Source of the DNA: Megalobrama amblycephala
Taxonomy: Eukaryota > Chordata > Actinopteri > Cypriniformes > Xenocyprididae
Direction of reading: 5' to 3'
Assembly (NCBI RefSeq): GCF_018812025.1
Contig: NC_063050.1
Coordinates: 12,379,037 to 12,443,036 of the forward strand
DNA: 64,000 bases
Shown here: positions 35,358 to 46,993 of the stretch, one piece after another
Position numbering within the stretch: position 1 is the first letter of the stretch
Layout: the number at the start of each line of letters is the position of its first letter
Translations under genes and position numbers: made by a program
Notes under the pieces: generated by a model
The model's database searches: none
The model's input: the letters and a program-made list of their open reading frames with translations, nothing else
What the model was told of the DNA's origin: nothing

Positions 35358-35818
35358 TGGTAATACAAAGCTTCTGATTTAAAGGTGTTCTATACATTAA
35401 GAATTTACATGTGTTTCATCATACATTAGTTTTAACAGAATCATATATAAAATTATATTTGGTTGTTAAAAAAATTAGACATGACTGAGTGCACATCTCT
35501 GTCAGAGCAGCTCTGTCAGTTTCTTATCATAATCTAAGACAGGGGTTTGATATGCTACTCCTGGAGGGTCACACTACTGCAGATTTTAGTCTCAACCCTG
35601 ATTAAAATACAATGTCAGCTATATTTAAGTATTCAAAAATTTGGAAGGTGCCCTGAGAATGTTTGACTTCCCTGATCTATGAATTACTTTATTGTGTGTC
35701 ATTCAAACTATCTATTTTAACTGACATCTGACTATCATTATGTTGTTAGGTCCAAGGTTAATAAGCTACTGGATCAGCGCAGCTAAATTTGTGCTGTTAC
35801 ATTCAAAGCTCTAAATTT

Positions 35819-35819
<1 letters not shown>

Positions 35820-35873
<54 letters not shown>
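35820..35873. repeat. (TA)n microsatellite
   Basis: Pure TA run of about 50 bases at the edge of the following palindrome. Confidence 0.95.
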
Positions 35874-35874
<1 letters not shown>

Positions 35875-35877
<3 letters not shown>

Positions 35878-36904
35878 AGTGGCATGAAAAAGTATGTGAA
35901 CCCCTTGCAGAATCTGTGAAAATGAGAATTATTTTAATAAAATAAGAGGGATCATACAAAATGCATGTTATTTTTTGTTTAGTACTGTCCTGAGTAAGAT
36001 ATTTTACATAAAATATGTTTGCATTTAGTTCACAAGACAAAACAATAGCTGAATTTATTAAAATAACCCCATTCATAAGTATGTGAACCATTGATTCTCA
36101 ATACTGTGTGTGGTTACCTGATGATTCACGACTGTTTTTGTGTTTTGTGATGGTTGTTCATGAGTCTCTTGTTTGTCCTGAGCAGTTAAACTGAGCTCTG
36201 TTCTTCAGAAAAATCCTCCAGCTCCTGCAGATTCATCAGTTTTCAAGCATTTTTGCATATTTGAACCCTTTCCAGCAGTGACTGAATGATTTTGAGATCT
36301 GTGTTTTCACATTGAGAACAATTGAGGGACTCAAACTCAATTATTAAAAAAGGTTCAAACATTCACTGATGCTCCATAAAAAAACACGATGCATTAAGAG
36401 TTGGGGGGTGAAAACTTTTGAATTCAAATACCAAGGTGAATTGTACTTAATTTTTCTGCTGGGAAACATGCAAGTATCTTCTGTTGGTTCTGAAGGGCAG
36501 TACTAAATGAAAAACAACAGTATTTAAACAAAATAAGAAAAATTGTGACATCTTCATCCTGTTCAAAAGTTTTCACCCCCCGACTCTTAATGCATCGAGT
36601 TTCCTTCTGGAGCATCAGTGAATGTTTGAACCTTTTTTAATAGTTGAGTTTGAGTCCCTCAATTGTCCTCAGTGTGGAAAGACAGATCTCAAAATCATAC
36701 AGTCACTGCTGGAAAGGGTTCAAATATCCAAAAATGCTTGAAAACTGATGAATCTGCAGGACCTGGAGGATTTTTCTGAAGAACAGAGCTCAGTTTAACT
36801 GCTCAGGACAAACTAGAGACTCATGAACAACCATCACAAAACAAAAAAACAGCCATAGATCATCAGGTAACCACACACAGTATTGAGAATCAATGGTTCA
36901 GCAA
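35875..36904. mobile_element. Long palindromic element cut by a TTAA transposon
   Basis: Arms 36080-36400 and 36560-36904 are inverted copies (AACTGAGCTCTGTTCTTCAG / CTGAAGAACAGAGCTCAGTT; CAGTATTGAGAATCAATGGT at the right). The left arm continues outward to GGCATGAAAAAGTATGTGAA, whereas the right arm breaks just before the 676-bp element. Confidence 0.75.
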
Positions 36905-36908
36905 TTAA

Positions 36909-37584
36909 AGGTCCCGTTTTTCGTGTTTTTTTGAAGCTTTGATTGTGTTTATAGCGTGCAATATAACATGTGTTCATGTTTCGCGTGAAAAAAAAAACAG
37001 TATTTTTCACATAATTTACTTATCTGTATACCGCTGTTTCCACTGTCATAAAAACAGGCTGATGACTTCCTTGTTCTATGAAGTCCCTCCTTCAGAAATA
37101 CGTAACGAGTTCTGATTGTGCCAGCGGTTCCTGTGTTGTGATTCGACAGCATCTTAGCGAACCTTGCCCGGAAAGGTCATGCCTCTTACCATAACGTGGA
37201 GATGCACGCGCTCAGTGTTATTGTAAACATGTCTTTAATTTTACCCTATCAATTTGAGCCGGAATCAGACCCGGTGATTGGACTGCGGGATGAAAATAAC
37301 AGCGTTTCGACGACATGGCGACAAACACACTCTACAAACGCAACTCTTGTGTATTCCTGTGGGCAGAGGTTAGTCAAAAAACTGTTTTAGTGACGTCATT
37401 AAAGAAGGAAGTAGAGGGATGTAGTCCAAACTGGCCGTTCGATGTAGGCGACTACTGTTAAATAAAATATCTCGCTTGGCATTGAACTTTGAGCTTTAAA
37501 ATTTTACAGATTTTATTTATACTCTAACAACAACATTACACACTAACTAAAGTTTGAAACATGGGATCACGAAGAACGGGACCT
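36909..37584. mobile_element. TTAA-flanked non-autonomous DNA transposon, 676 bp, copy B
   Basis: TTAA at 36905-36908 and 37585-37588. It matches copy A (2083-2758) in length and nearly in every base. The 64-codon frame (37196-37390) is kept with only a few changes. Confidence 0.88.
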
Positions 37585-37588
37585 TTAA

Positions 37589-38289
37589 ATGCAGCGCGCG
37601 CCGGCGCATTTGCGCAAGCAATTCTCGAGTGTGCGCCGCTATCCCTGTGCTGTCGCGTGAGTCGCGCAGCGTTGCCACACAGATTTTGATAGGTGGTCAG
37701 CAATAATAAAACAGGCAGTGTGTCAAAGGTATTGGCTATTAGGTAGTTGTGAGTGCAGGTGCGAAGTAAATTGTTATTTCTGAAATAAACTAGTATAATG
37801 ATTATAATATTTCTGAGCTAAACACGCGTTTTTATGGACACACAGAAGAAAGCCTTGTCTATAGGTTCTGCCTCGATTTGTGTCTCAAGACATTCGTTAG
37901 TCTGGCTGTTTGAGAGATAGAGATCAAGAGATAGAGATTAAGATTAAATATAAATTTAAAAGTGATTATATAGTTGCAATAAACGCGTTAAATCCATCGC
38001 AGCGAAGGACTAATATTCTGCTGCTCTGAACTGCGGAAGAACTGATGACGGCACAGTTTAATGTTTGGTTGACCAATCAGCGGAAAGGGGCGGAAATTCC
38101 CGCCCACATGTTGAGATCAAATATTCAAGTTGTTTATTCATTTTCTACCCCTGAACGAAAAATGAAAAATCAAGCAGAATTCTTGTTTTTCGTTTTGTTT
38201 GAAAAAAAATGAAAAACGAAAAAGTTGCTGTTTTTCATTTTCCGATTTTATTATTAAATCAAAAAACGAATGACCAAAAGATACCCTGA
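37589..38289. repeat. GC-rich element fragment and spacer
   Basis: GCGCGCCGGCGCATTTGCGC and GTGCGCCGCTATCC words resemble 17367-17715. After this the sequence is ordinary; an inverted AAAACGAAAA/TTTTCGTTTT pair lies around 38170-38220. No gene. Confidence 0.4.
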
Positions 38290-38583
38290 TTTTGCACTTA
38301 TTCCATCATCTAAGATTGTATTATTGTTGTGCAGAAAAAATATACGTGCACTCATACACACCTCGGGTCATTAGCGACCCTATACAATTTTTATAAAAAA
38401 TGAATTCAAAAATAGGCATTCTTTTATAATTTTATGATTTTTTTCTTGTTATATTCTTTATAATGAATTGATTGAGGAATACCAAGAAGGTTGAAGTCTA
38501 ACTTCAACTAACTTCAATAAATGAGGAGGAGGGTAGTGAATGATGTCCTGGGTCACTAAAGTCCCGAGGTATGCATTTAAGGG
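38290..38583. mobile_element. Partial piggyBac-like element, reversed
   Basis: Reverse complement of about 29745-30010 for most of its length (CACCTCGGGTCATTAGCGAC), ending CATTTAAGGG then TTAA. The other end is lost. Confidence 0.65.
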
Positions 38584-38586
38584 TTA

Positions 38587-40599
38587 ACACTAAAAGACAG
38601 TTCACCTATCAAAATAAACCACATAACATGTAGAATGAAGGTGTATTAATGCACATTTCACACCAGTCCTGTATAAACTATGCCACGCAAAGACTTTTTT
38701 CTAATACAACGTTATAGTGAGAAGGCTCTAAGTTTTAATTATGTTTATTAGGGGTTGAATTCAAATCAAATACTGCCAAACTGGCCATACTACTTCTGAA
38801 TAGGATGTCTACTTCATAAAATGTATGAAAATATGGACGGCTGTTTTGGTAACTGGTTACAGTTACACTGACAGTTATGGCTAAATTGCAATGGATTAGC
38901 TAGCTAAAATATATGTGGAGTGTATTACACAATATTCTCATACCTATTTCTCAGTACATGCTTTATTATTTTTAACATCCCTCTTTGACCAGCATCTCTT
39001 CATTTTTGGTGCTACCCATGCTTTCTCTAATTCAAACAGTAGAGCTCCACTCGCGTTGTTTTGGTGAAAGTGCGACGCGCATTGGTTAGGCGTTACCAAT
39101 CGGTTCAATGGAGGGGAAGTATTTTTTTGTCTAATTTATTATGGCGAACTCATATTTGATTAGAAACAAAATTATTTTTACAAAATAAATGAATTCTACA
39201 TATTTTTTAATTTGATCTACTGTGATTTTCATGTTGAAATATTGTGGGGTTGTAACTGATGGATTTGAATATTGGGGGGGGGTGCATGGTATTTTTACAG
39301 CAACATACTGCAATGTCGATTATGGTAAATAACTGTAAAATTAGCAGTAAATTACTGGGGTAACACTTTAGTATAGGGAACATTATATATAACATTTACT
39401 ATTAACGTATGACTTTTCCCTCAATAAACTCCTAATTTACTGCTTATTAATACTTAGTAAGGTAGTTGTTAAGTTCAGGTATTGGGTAGGATTAAGAATG
39501 TAGAATAAGGTCATGCAGAATAAGGCATTAATATGTGCTTAATAAGTACTACAACCAATATTCTAGTAATATGCTGCTAAAAAGCAACGCTAAGATGCTA
39601 AAATAAAGTTTTACTCTTACTGGCAACTTTGTTGGACAGTTTTTACAGTCTACCAACGCAACGTCGTTGCTATAGAAACTAATGCAGATATTCCAGAAAA
39701 TGAAAGGGCAGCATGGGCACAAATCATGTCTGAACATTTGCGATGCACAATGTGAACTAGGAGTGGGAATCTTTAGGAACCTCATGAACCGATCCGATTC
39801 TGATCCTGGGAGTCACAATCCGATTCCAAAACAATTCTTTGACTTTTTCTTTCTTATTGATCTAAAAACTTGAGAAAATGAGATTCAGGCAGTCCAGCAA
39901 GTATTATGTCAGAGATTTGAATAAGGAATAACAAATTTATTAATTAAAAAATTATAGAGACAAACAAATTCATTAAGTAATTAATAGCTAATAATAAAAT
40001 GTAGAGTATTGTATCTAATAGATGAAGATCAGAATATATAGAAAGAAGGAACAAAATTAAGACATTTGCAGAATGAAATGAGAGATAGAAAAGAAGAAGC
40101 AGAAGAGCAAAGACAAGCAAAAGGAAAAGCGAAGGAAAAAGCTAAACTATCAATGACTCAGTCCATTTTATACCATAAGCATAGGGAAATTTACATTCCA
40201 CTCAAACTTATGTTTCGGTCTAATAAGAAAAGGTCAAATGGATTTATCCATTATGTCATAGACTGGTCAGATATAGGAGTTGTTTAGACCCCCTTTAGGG
40301 AGATCTTGCAGATCTTGCATTATCACATGTCTGAAGAAATGGAAACAGACATATTTTGATATAAAAATTACATCAAATTCAAATTCAATACAGCAACTAA
40401 TTCTGAAAACATAGTTTCTGCAGCACTTGGCAGGCGTCCATTATCTAACCACAAACGTGTCAACATGACCTGTCACATTGGAACACTTTGAAAAACAATT
40501 GAATATAACAAGCATACATACTCTTAAAGATAAAAGAAGAATAACCATAAGGGTACAATACTTGATGATACTATGATGAGAATTAAGCTAATAATGCAG
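38587..40599. other. Intergenic, no gene recognised
   Basis: Contains a GGTAACACTTTAGTATAGGG repeat end at 39360 and a short AACCGATCCGATTCTGATC-type inverted repeat at about 39760-39830. Open frames are short and low in complexity. Confidence 0.4.
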
Positions 40600-40905
40600 T
40601 GAATTGAATCATATACTGTGCTCTTTGTTTCTGGTAGTTGACAGTAGTAAATGCTAAAACAAAAGGTAAAAAGTGAATGTAATATTCAATAGTATTTAGT
40701 CCCCGTGTTACAACCTTTTGATTCAAAGCTGTTCTTGTGCATTCAAAATGTGCATTACTTTTACTTAATTTAATTGCACATTAATATAAAAGTATGGAAT
40801 ATAATGAATGAATAATGGTCAGGGGACAGTATTTTCTCTACATAATCTAAAGCTTGAAGAAACATAAAATATAAAAGGAATGTGACACAGCCTGTTAGAT
40901 TCTCA
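40600..40905 (+). pseudogene. Relic of GIMAP intron 1
   Basis: AATATTCAATAGTATTTAGT, GTTACAACCT and AAAAGGAATGTGACACAGCC match the first 300 bases of GIMAP intron 1 (9115-9380). The first exon itself is gone. Third trace of an extra GIMAP copy. Confidence 0.55.
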
Positions 40906-41289
40906 AAATGTTGTTTTAACCTACCTCTTCATTTTCAACCTGTGACAGTTGACGTAGGATGAGGGTGTGCTTCTAATAGTGTGCCATGATTCTTGAAGTG
41001 AAGTTTCTAAGTGTAATTTAGGAAGGCACAAGCCCATCTAATCTTCCAATAAACCGCCAGAGTATTTAAACTGCTGCTTACCTCTCTTCAGTCTCAGCTG
41101 TTCCAGCATCCCTCCAACCTCCCCAAACTCCACCTTCATCTCAGGTACCTTGCCCTATGTAATCATTGTAAAACCTATAATCGAGTTAAAGCTCCTTCAT
41201 CGAGCCCCTCATCAGTGGACAGTAAGCCAAATAAGCTAACCTAATACTTAAAAGATTATTTGGAACAAACAAACTTGTTAAAAACCTGT

Positions 41290-41560
41290 TGGGAAAAGCC
41301 TGACAAAGCAAAAGTGATACTGATAACATTAATCACTAAGCCTAACGAGACAACAGTTTGGTAGGTGCTATTTATGCTTTTGACCAACAGATGGCCACAA
41401 AATACATCATGTTGAAATGCTTTCAGTAAAGATGTGACATGCTCAAATGGCCACTAGAGTCTTTGGTGCACTTGAATCAATAAAAGCAACAGAACAATGC
41501 ATATCATGGAAAACAATGTGAGTTCGAAAATGCAAGCTGACTTCATAAGTGGAATTCTCT
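41290..41560. repeat. Duplicated block, partner of 33615-33990
   Basis: Same order of shared words with about 85 percent apparent identity by eye, which makes it part of an old segmental duplication. No coding frame. Confidence 0.55.
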
Positions 41561-42125
41561 TATTACAATTCTCTTCCCATTGATGTGATAAGAAATCACA
41601 GTTATTTGGTTTCAAAGGAAGGGAACTAAAGGTTGCTTTTAAAAAGGTGACCTAACTTCATCAACAAGTTAACTAGCAAAACAAGTTTTGCTAGTTGAAT
41701 AATGATCTTGTACAATTTTATTGCTAACATAATGTCATAAACACCCTGTGGAGCTTTTAATAGGGTTGATATAATCCCTCTGTAGGAGCCATATTTAGAT
41801 ACTTGCGCACTACTAACCTAAGAGACTGTTGAATTCATTTATTTTCTATTTCAAATATTATGATTTAAATATATAAAGAAATTTTATGTTGGTTTAATAC
41901 TTGGACTAACCTGTTTATATGAATTTACTTTCTCCTCCTCCTTGACACGTCACTACGGCACGAAAGTGCAAGTGTTAATAGCCAGTTAGCATTGTTTGGA
42001 AGAGACAGATTAGAGGGTGGAGAGCAACAGTTTCTTTAATCGCATGCTCACACCTTTAGTTCATATTTTTGGAATTTGAAGTATTTTGTTTGAAAAGTGA
42101 ACCGGAGATCGTGATCAATAAATAA

Positions 42126-43255
42126 TAGGGGTGTGACGAGACGGGTATCTCACGAGACGAGACGAGACTCGAGATTGAGTTCACGAGATGAGACGAGACA
42201 AGATTTTTACACACTATTTTTAAGAAATCCTCAATGGCGAAATACATGACTAGAAAGAATATTCTGCAGGTGTATTTGAAATGTTTTAACTAATCATCTT
42301 ATAATGAATGTCATTCAGTTCTACTTTCTGAGTATGAATTATCATATGCAGTAAAAGACAACAATACTCAAACACTGTAGAAAGATTTGCCACAAACTCA
42401 ACTGACTGACTTCTCTTCTGTATGATTTCAGTCTCTTCAGATCTTACTGTACATGATTTATGAGCTTCTACAACTTTTGACCTCCTAACTGAACTCCTTT
42501 CCACAAACTGATCATAGAAATAAAAACAGTATAAATAAAAATGGTAACACTTTACAATAAGGTCTCATTTATTAACATTAATGTATTAACCAACATCAAC
42601 TAATAATGAGCAATATATTTGCTACAGTATTTATTAATCTTTGTTTATGTTAGTTAATAAAAATAGTCATTCATTGTTAGTTCATGATAGTTCACAGTGC
42701 ATTAACTAATGTTAACAAATGAAACCTTATTGTTTGTGCTTAATAAGATTAAGAGAAAACTGTTATTCATTTTTATGGTAACACTTTACAAGTTGAAACC
42801 ATAATCGCTCTCTCTCAATATTCAAAGTGCAAATAAGACCAAATTTTTCTTTGATACAGAGATAAGAGATGGTTACAACTACGCTGCCCAGCCTAAAATA
42901 GCTTTCATATTGAGAGATATTTGCATTCATCAAGGAGCCGCTTTCAAAATGCGGGGTATTGAAATCGCGTTTGAATGCGCGCGCGCGTTTACTTTCACTT
43001 TAAGCGATCGCGCGTAACTCTTTAAATATGGAGAGCCGGCAACCGTTATCCAACTGAATTAAATGTTTTTTTATTTAAACACAAAGCAAAACGATAGTGG
43101 AGGCGTAATGTAAACGTAGCGGTGGCATATTCTTTCCTAATCATCCTAACACTCTGTCATGGCAACATCACAAGACTACTTTTCGCCTAGACGAGAAATC
43201 TCGTCACACTTTAGTCTCGCGAGATCTCGTGACACGAGATCTCGTCACACCCCTA
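42126..43255. mobile_element. Non-autonomous hAT element, 1130 bp, perfect 8-bp TSD
   Basis: Ends TAGGGGTGTGACGAGA and TCTCGTCACACCCCTA, with ATAAATAA duplicated exactly at 42118-42125 and 43256-43263. The inner ends repeat GAGACGAGAC and CTCGTGACACGAGATCTCG in both orientations. A GGTAACACTTTACAA repeat (42542-42795) is nested inside. No transposase. Confidence 0.85.
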
Positions 43256-43263
43256 ATAAATAA

Positions 43264-44450
43264 CTTTTTGTTTTGTTATAATTGCATCTCTGTGCGTGCT
43301 TTATGGACAGGATATGTGTATACGAAGATACTCCTCCACTAACCTCAAGGGGCTAAAGAAAGTTTTTAAAGATTAGCTGTTAGACCCTCTATATTTATGA
43401 CAATATCTTGTAATCATGCTTGAGTCATACATAGACTTCAACATTAAGCATGCAAGACACTCCCTACAGTTTAGTTACTAAAACTCTTGTGTAAGTGAAC
43501 TTTACTAAGGATTTGTCTGTACAACATACTATTCACTTTACTTAGTTTCTTTAAGGCAAATTGTTTACATGCTTTTTTTAAGTACTAATTAGATTTTACA
43601 GTGTGTAAGCTCACAGTTTGAGCACACAGTGAGGGCACTGTGAGGTTTTTTATCTTTTTATCCAAAGATACACACAGTCTTCAAATAAACTGAAGTGGCA
43701 GCGGATTTAGCAGTAAGAATCACTGTTGTGAAGGTTGTCTCTGTGGGTGCTGAGTGATCATATCAGCGTTTGTTGCAGCAGAAACGGCCTGAAGTATAAG
43801 AGCAAAACTGGAGAGAGCAGTCAAAAGCCTCATCTATATAGGCTGTGGTGTTTACTTTTCAAGAGAAAGAAAAGTAAAAGTTCTGTGACTGAGAGAAAAT
43901 CTGTGACTTGAAGAACATAATTTAGTGATCATAAACAATAATATCACTTGTGTGTGTTTCATGCTGTCATTTAGGTCAAATAGCCTAAATCAGGGATAGG
44001 TCAGACTAGGATAGGATACAAACTAGAAAGTATAAGAAAGGACATTGTTATATTTCTTTTTATTAAAATTTAACAAAAGCATTTATTAAAATCTACCAGC
44101 ACTGTCTTGCGATTGCGATCGACTGGTTGATCGTGATCGACCTATTGGGCACCCCTGGCCTAAATGATCATATGGAACAGAAGAACAGTTCATGACTGTT
44201 TTTGTGTTCATATTTTTAGATGGTGTTACACTACACTATGGCAATTATTTAAACTGGGTTTTGTCAAATCCGGACTCTGTAAACTTCCTGTTGATCCTGC
44301 AGAAACACAATAACTATATAACCACAACATTCATATGCCATTTTACATATTAAATGATGCAAAATGCTTAAAAGACATAGTGTGCCCAAATTAAATTCTC
44401 ATTTTGAGTAGACATGATTGTTTTGTCCAACTGCAAGGACAGTTGAAATG
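43264..44450. other. Intergenic, no gene recognised
   Basis: Includes CTATATAGGC at about 43830 followed by GAGAAAGAAAAG, which resembles an interferon-response core, but no exon follows. A GCGATCGACTGGTTGATCG repeat fragment lies at 44110-44160. Confidence 0.35.
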
Positions 44451-44511
44451 AGGCATATAATAGGCCCACTAATACTATGTAACGGTGGTCACCCAACAAC
44501 AAAAAGAAACA

Positions 44512-44583
44512 TTTCTGAGACAGGAGTCAAACCCTGGTCGCCAGTGTAGTAACACTGAATGCTAATCGTGAGACCACATTAGC
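44512..44583 (-). tRNA. tRNA-Glu-like pseudogene or SINE head
   Basis: On the minus strand 72 nt align by eye to a tRNA-Glu layout: TGGTCTCACGATTAGCATTC for the D-arm/A-box region and GGGTTTGACTCCTGTC for the B box. The acceptor stem does not pair and the anticodon CTC is not kept, so it is not a working tRNA. It may be the 5' part of a tRNA-derived SINE. Confidence 0.4.
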
Positions 44584-45059
44584 AGTGACAATTGTAGTTG
44601 CTCGCAGTCTTAAGTTGACTCTCAGTCCCAAAACCTAGAGAAAAAAAAATGTAACAAACCACGTCATAGAAGGTGGCATCAGGAGTGAGATTTGGGCCAT
44701 GAAGTATTTTATTCATTTATTCATTTTATTCATTAAGTATTTTATTCCTCGTTGCAGTTTCCTTCCAAGCTACAATTCTGCAGGAGTTACCCCAATGGTT
44801 TCCTGGATGGCAGAGTTCATGGCAAATCACAGTTCTGGTAACAACTGGGGTGCTTCTCAATTCTTATTTGTGCATCCTCGTTTCCTTTCCTCGCATCTTA
44901 GCTCCACCCCTTCAGGATCCAAGGACAGAGGAATTGAATCAAGTGAAATTATATCCTTGATCCCTTTAGCATCACTTTAAAGCATCATCAGCTGCACTCG
45001 AGGGATCTACCCATATGTTATTAAAGTTTGGTTATTTAAAAAAAAAAATAAATAAATAA

Positions 45060-45063
45060 ATAA

Positions 45064-45133
<70 letters not shown>
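45060..45133. repeat. (TA)n microsatellite
   Basis: AAATAAATAAAT start followed by a pure TA run of more than 60 bases. Confidence 0.95.
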
Positions 45134-45136
<3 letters not shown>

Positions 45137-45674
45137 AAATATTAATAAAGCAAGATGCCCCATTGAAATATGTGAGATTTAAAGTTTATTTAAATTACAA
45201 AATTAAAGCATACATTTAAATTATTGTGACAGATATGAAGGGGGAGGATAATTTATACACGCGTCAGGTTTTTCAAGGATGCACCTCTGTATCCTTGCTC
45301 ATGACTCCTCAGGAAGCTTCCTCACTCCTCGATCATCGCTTCCTCGCGGTGCAATTAGAGAATTGAGATGTCCTTCAAGATGGCTGAGTTTGCTTGGTTT
45401 CCGGGTCATAGGATGGAGGACAGAGGAGCGAGGAAACGAGGAGGGATATTGAGAAGCACCCCTGGTCCCGTTTTTTGTGTATGTCATCCACATATGACGC
45501 AATCATATTTTTTAGAGTTCTGTTCACACATTCCGTCATATTTGTCTGAGGGTGATATGCTGTTGTTAACTTCTGGGTAACTCTCCATTTTTCACACACT
45601 TCTCTGAACACAGATGAGACAAACTGGGTGCCTCTGTCAGAAAGAATGAAGTCTGGAACCCCTAACATGTTAAG

Positions 45675-45968
45675 TGTCATAAGGCATGGCTGTGGGAAAC
45701 ACACACACAGACGATGGAGCTTCAACATAGAGGTCTTTAATGACAAAACTCAGAGCTAACACACACAACTTAACATATACGAGAACCGACCAAGACAAAG
45801 GAAGAACACAGGTAATATATACAGGGCAAACAAGGACCAAACAAGACTAAATTCACAAGACACAGCTGGGACTAATGAACTCAATCAGGGTAATCAAGGA
45901 ACTAACAAGTGGCAGGAAAACTGAGAACAAAGGAACATGTGACACAGAAAACAAACAGAACCCTGACA
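45675..45968 (-). mobile_element. Solo LTR, 294 bp, TSD TTAAG, inside the Gypsy fragment
   Basis: TGTCATAAGG...AACCCTGACA with TTAAG on both sides (45670-45674, 45969-45973). The ATTAAA on the minus strand fits an LTR polyadenylation signal. Confidence 0.75.
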
Positions 45969-46008
45969 TTAAGATTTCTTCTCTGAGAATTATTGCAACA
46001 CTTTAGGA

Positions 46009-46178
46009 CAGAGGTAGGCAAGTTCGGTCCTAAAGAGCCGCTGTTCTGCAGAGTTTAGCTCCAACCCTGAAAAAAACCCCTTAAACTGCCTATAGCCTTA
46101 GTAATCCTGAAGAGCCTGATTAGCTTGTTCAGGTGTGTTTGATTAAGGTTGATAAAGGACTGAACTTGCCTACCCCCG
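46009..46178. mobile_element. hAT-type MITE, 170 bp, TSD CTTTAGGA
   Basis: CAGAGGTAGGCAAGTTCGG and GAACTTGCCTACCCCCG ends, 8-bp duplication CTTTAGGA at 46001-46008 and 46179-46186. The interior TTTAGCTCCAACCCTG is shared with 55534-55730 and in part 35536-35600. Confidence 0.82.
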
Positions 46179-46993
46179 CTTTAGGAGGTGGCATGACACA
46201 TGGGAAAAATTCAACCCATTGGGAGTAATAGTCAACGAAATACAGCAAATATTCTTTTGCTGTGTACTCCGGGGTAGTGGGCCCATAATGTCAACTCCCA
46301 GCATTTCATTTGGAGGGTGGTGGTAATTGATTGGAGTTTGCCTGCATGTTTCTGGTTATCATGCCTAAGGGCTTGGCATTTCACACAACTACTGACATAA
46401 TGCCTTACATCAGACCAGATCCCTGGCCAAAATGCTACTTCCTGGAGCCGCTTATAGGTTTTATAGATTCCTCTATGGCCACTTAGGGGGTGAGAATGAT
46501 AATGCTGAAGGAGGGTTGGCCTGAGACTGCTGGGAACATACACTCTATAGTATATTTGATCATTCTTCAGGTGAGGTTTGTGATACAACTTGTCCTCTAC
46601 CACTTCATATTGGTCCATTTGAGGGCTTTGTTTGTCTGCTCCTACCTGTAATAGCTTTGTTATTTCACAGTCTTTATGCTGCTCCTCCCACAGGACAACA
46701 TCTGACACTGGAAGCTCTCGGCGATGATCCGTCTTTTGCTAGGTGTAAATTGCTGTGATGGGAGACCTTGAGGTGATGGATGACCTGGACAAAGGATCAG
46801 GGGCTACGTTTAATTTCTGGTACAGTAATTTACGGTACTTTTCCTTTACGGTACTCAATGACAAAGTATGCACATGCGTATTAGCGCCCTCTTCGACTGT
46901 GTTAAATTTAAAGTACAAGCGCTTCTCCAGTCCAAAGATATCGGCAAAGTTTTTCACTTTACCACATCCCTTCCACATTGAATAGCTTCTCAT

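Larger units (their letters stand above)
45299..46993 (-). pseudogene. Gypsy-type retrotransposon pol fragment (RNase H end and integrase)
   Basis: Read on the minus strand: the RNase H end with the NVAPDPLSR motif (near 46790), the integrase zinc-binding H2C2 module (46708-46232) and part of the core with the first catalytic Asp (near 46290). Two later insertions follow, then the second core part (45746-45375) with LSDRGTQF (Asp) and AYHPQTN. Several frameshifts and stops break it; no gag, protease or paired LTRs are seen. A dead fragment. Confidence 0.82.

Noticed and set aside
43820..43880. TATA-like CTATATAGGC followed by an interferon-response-like GAGAAAGAAAAG
   Set aside because: No exon or open frame follows, and such A-rich words are common by chance here.
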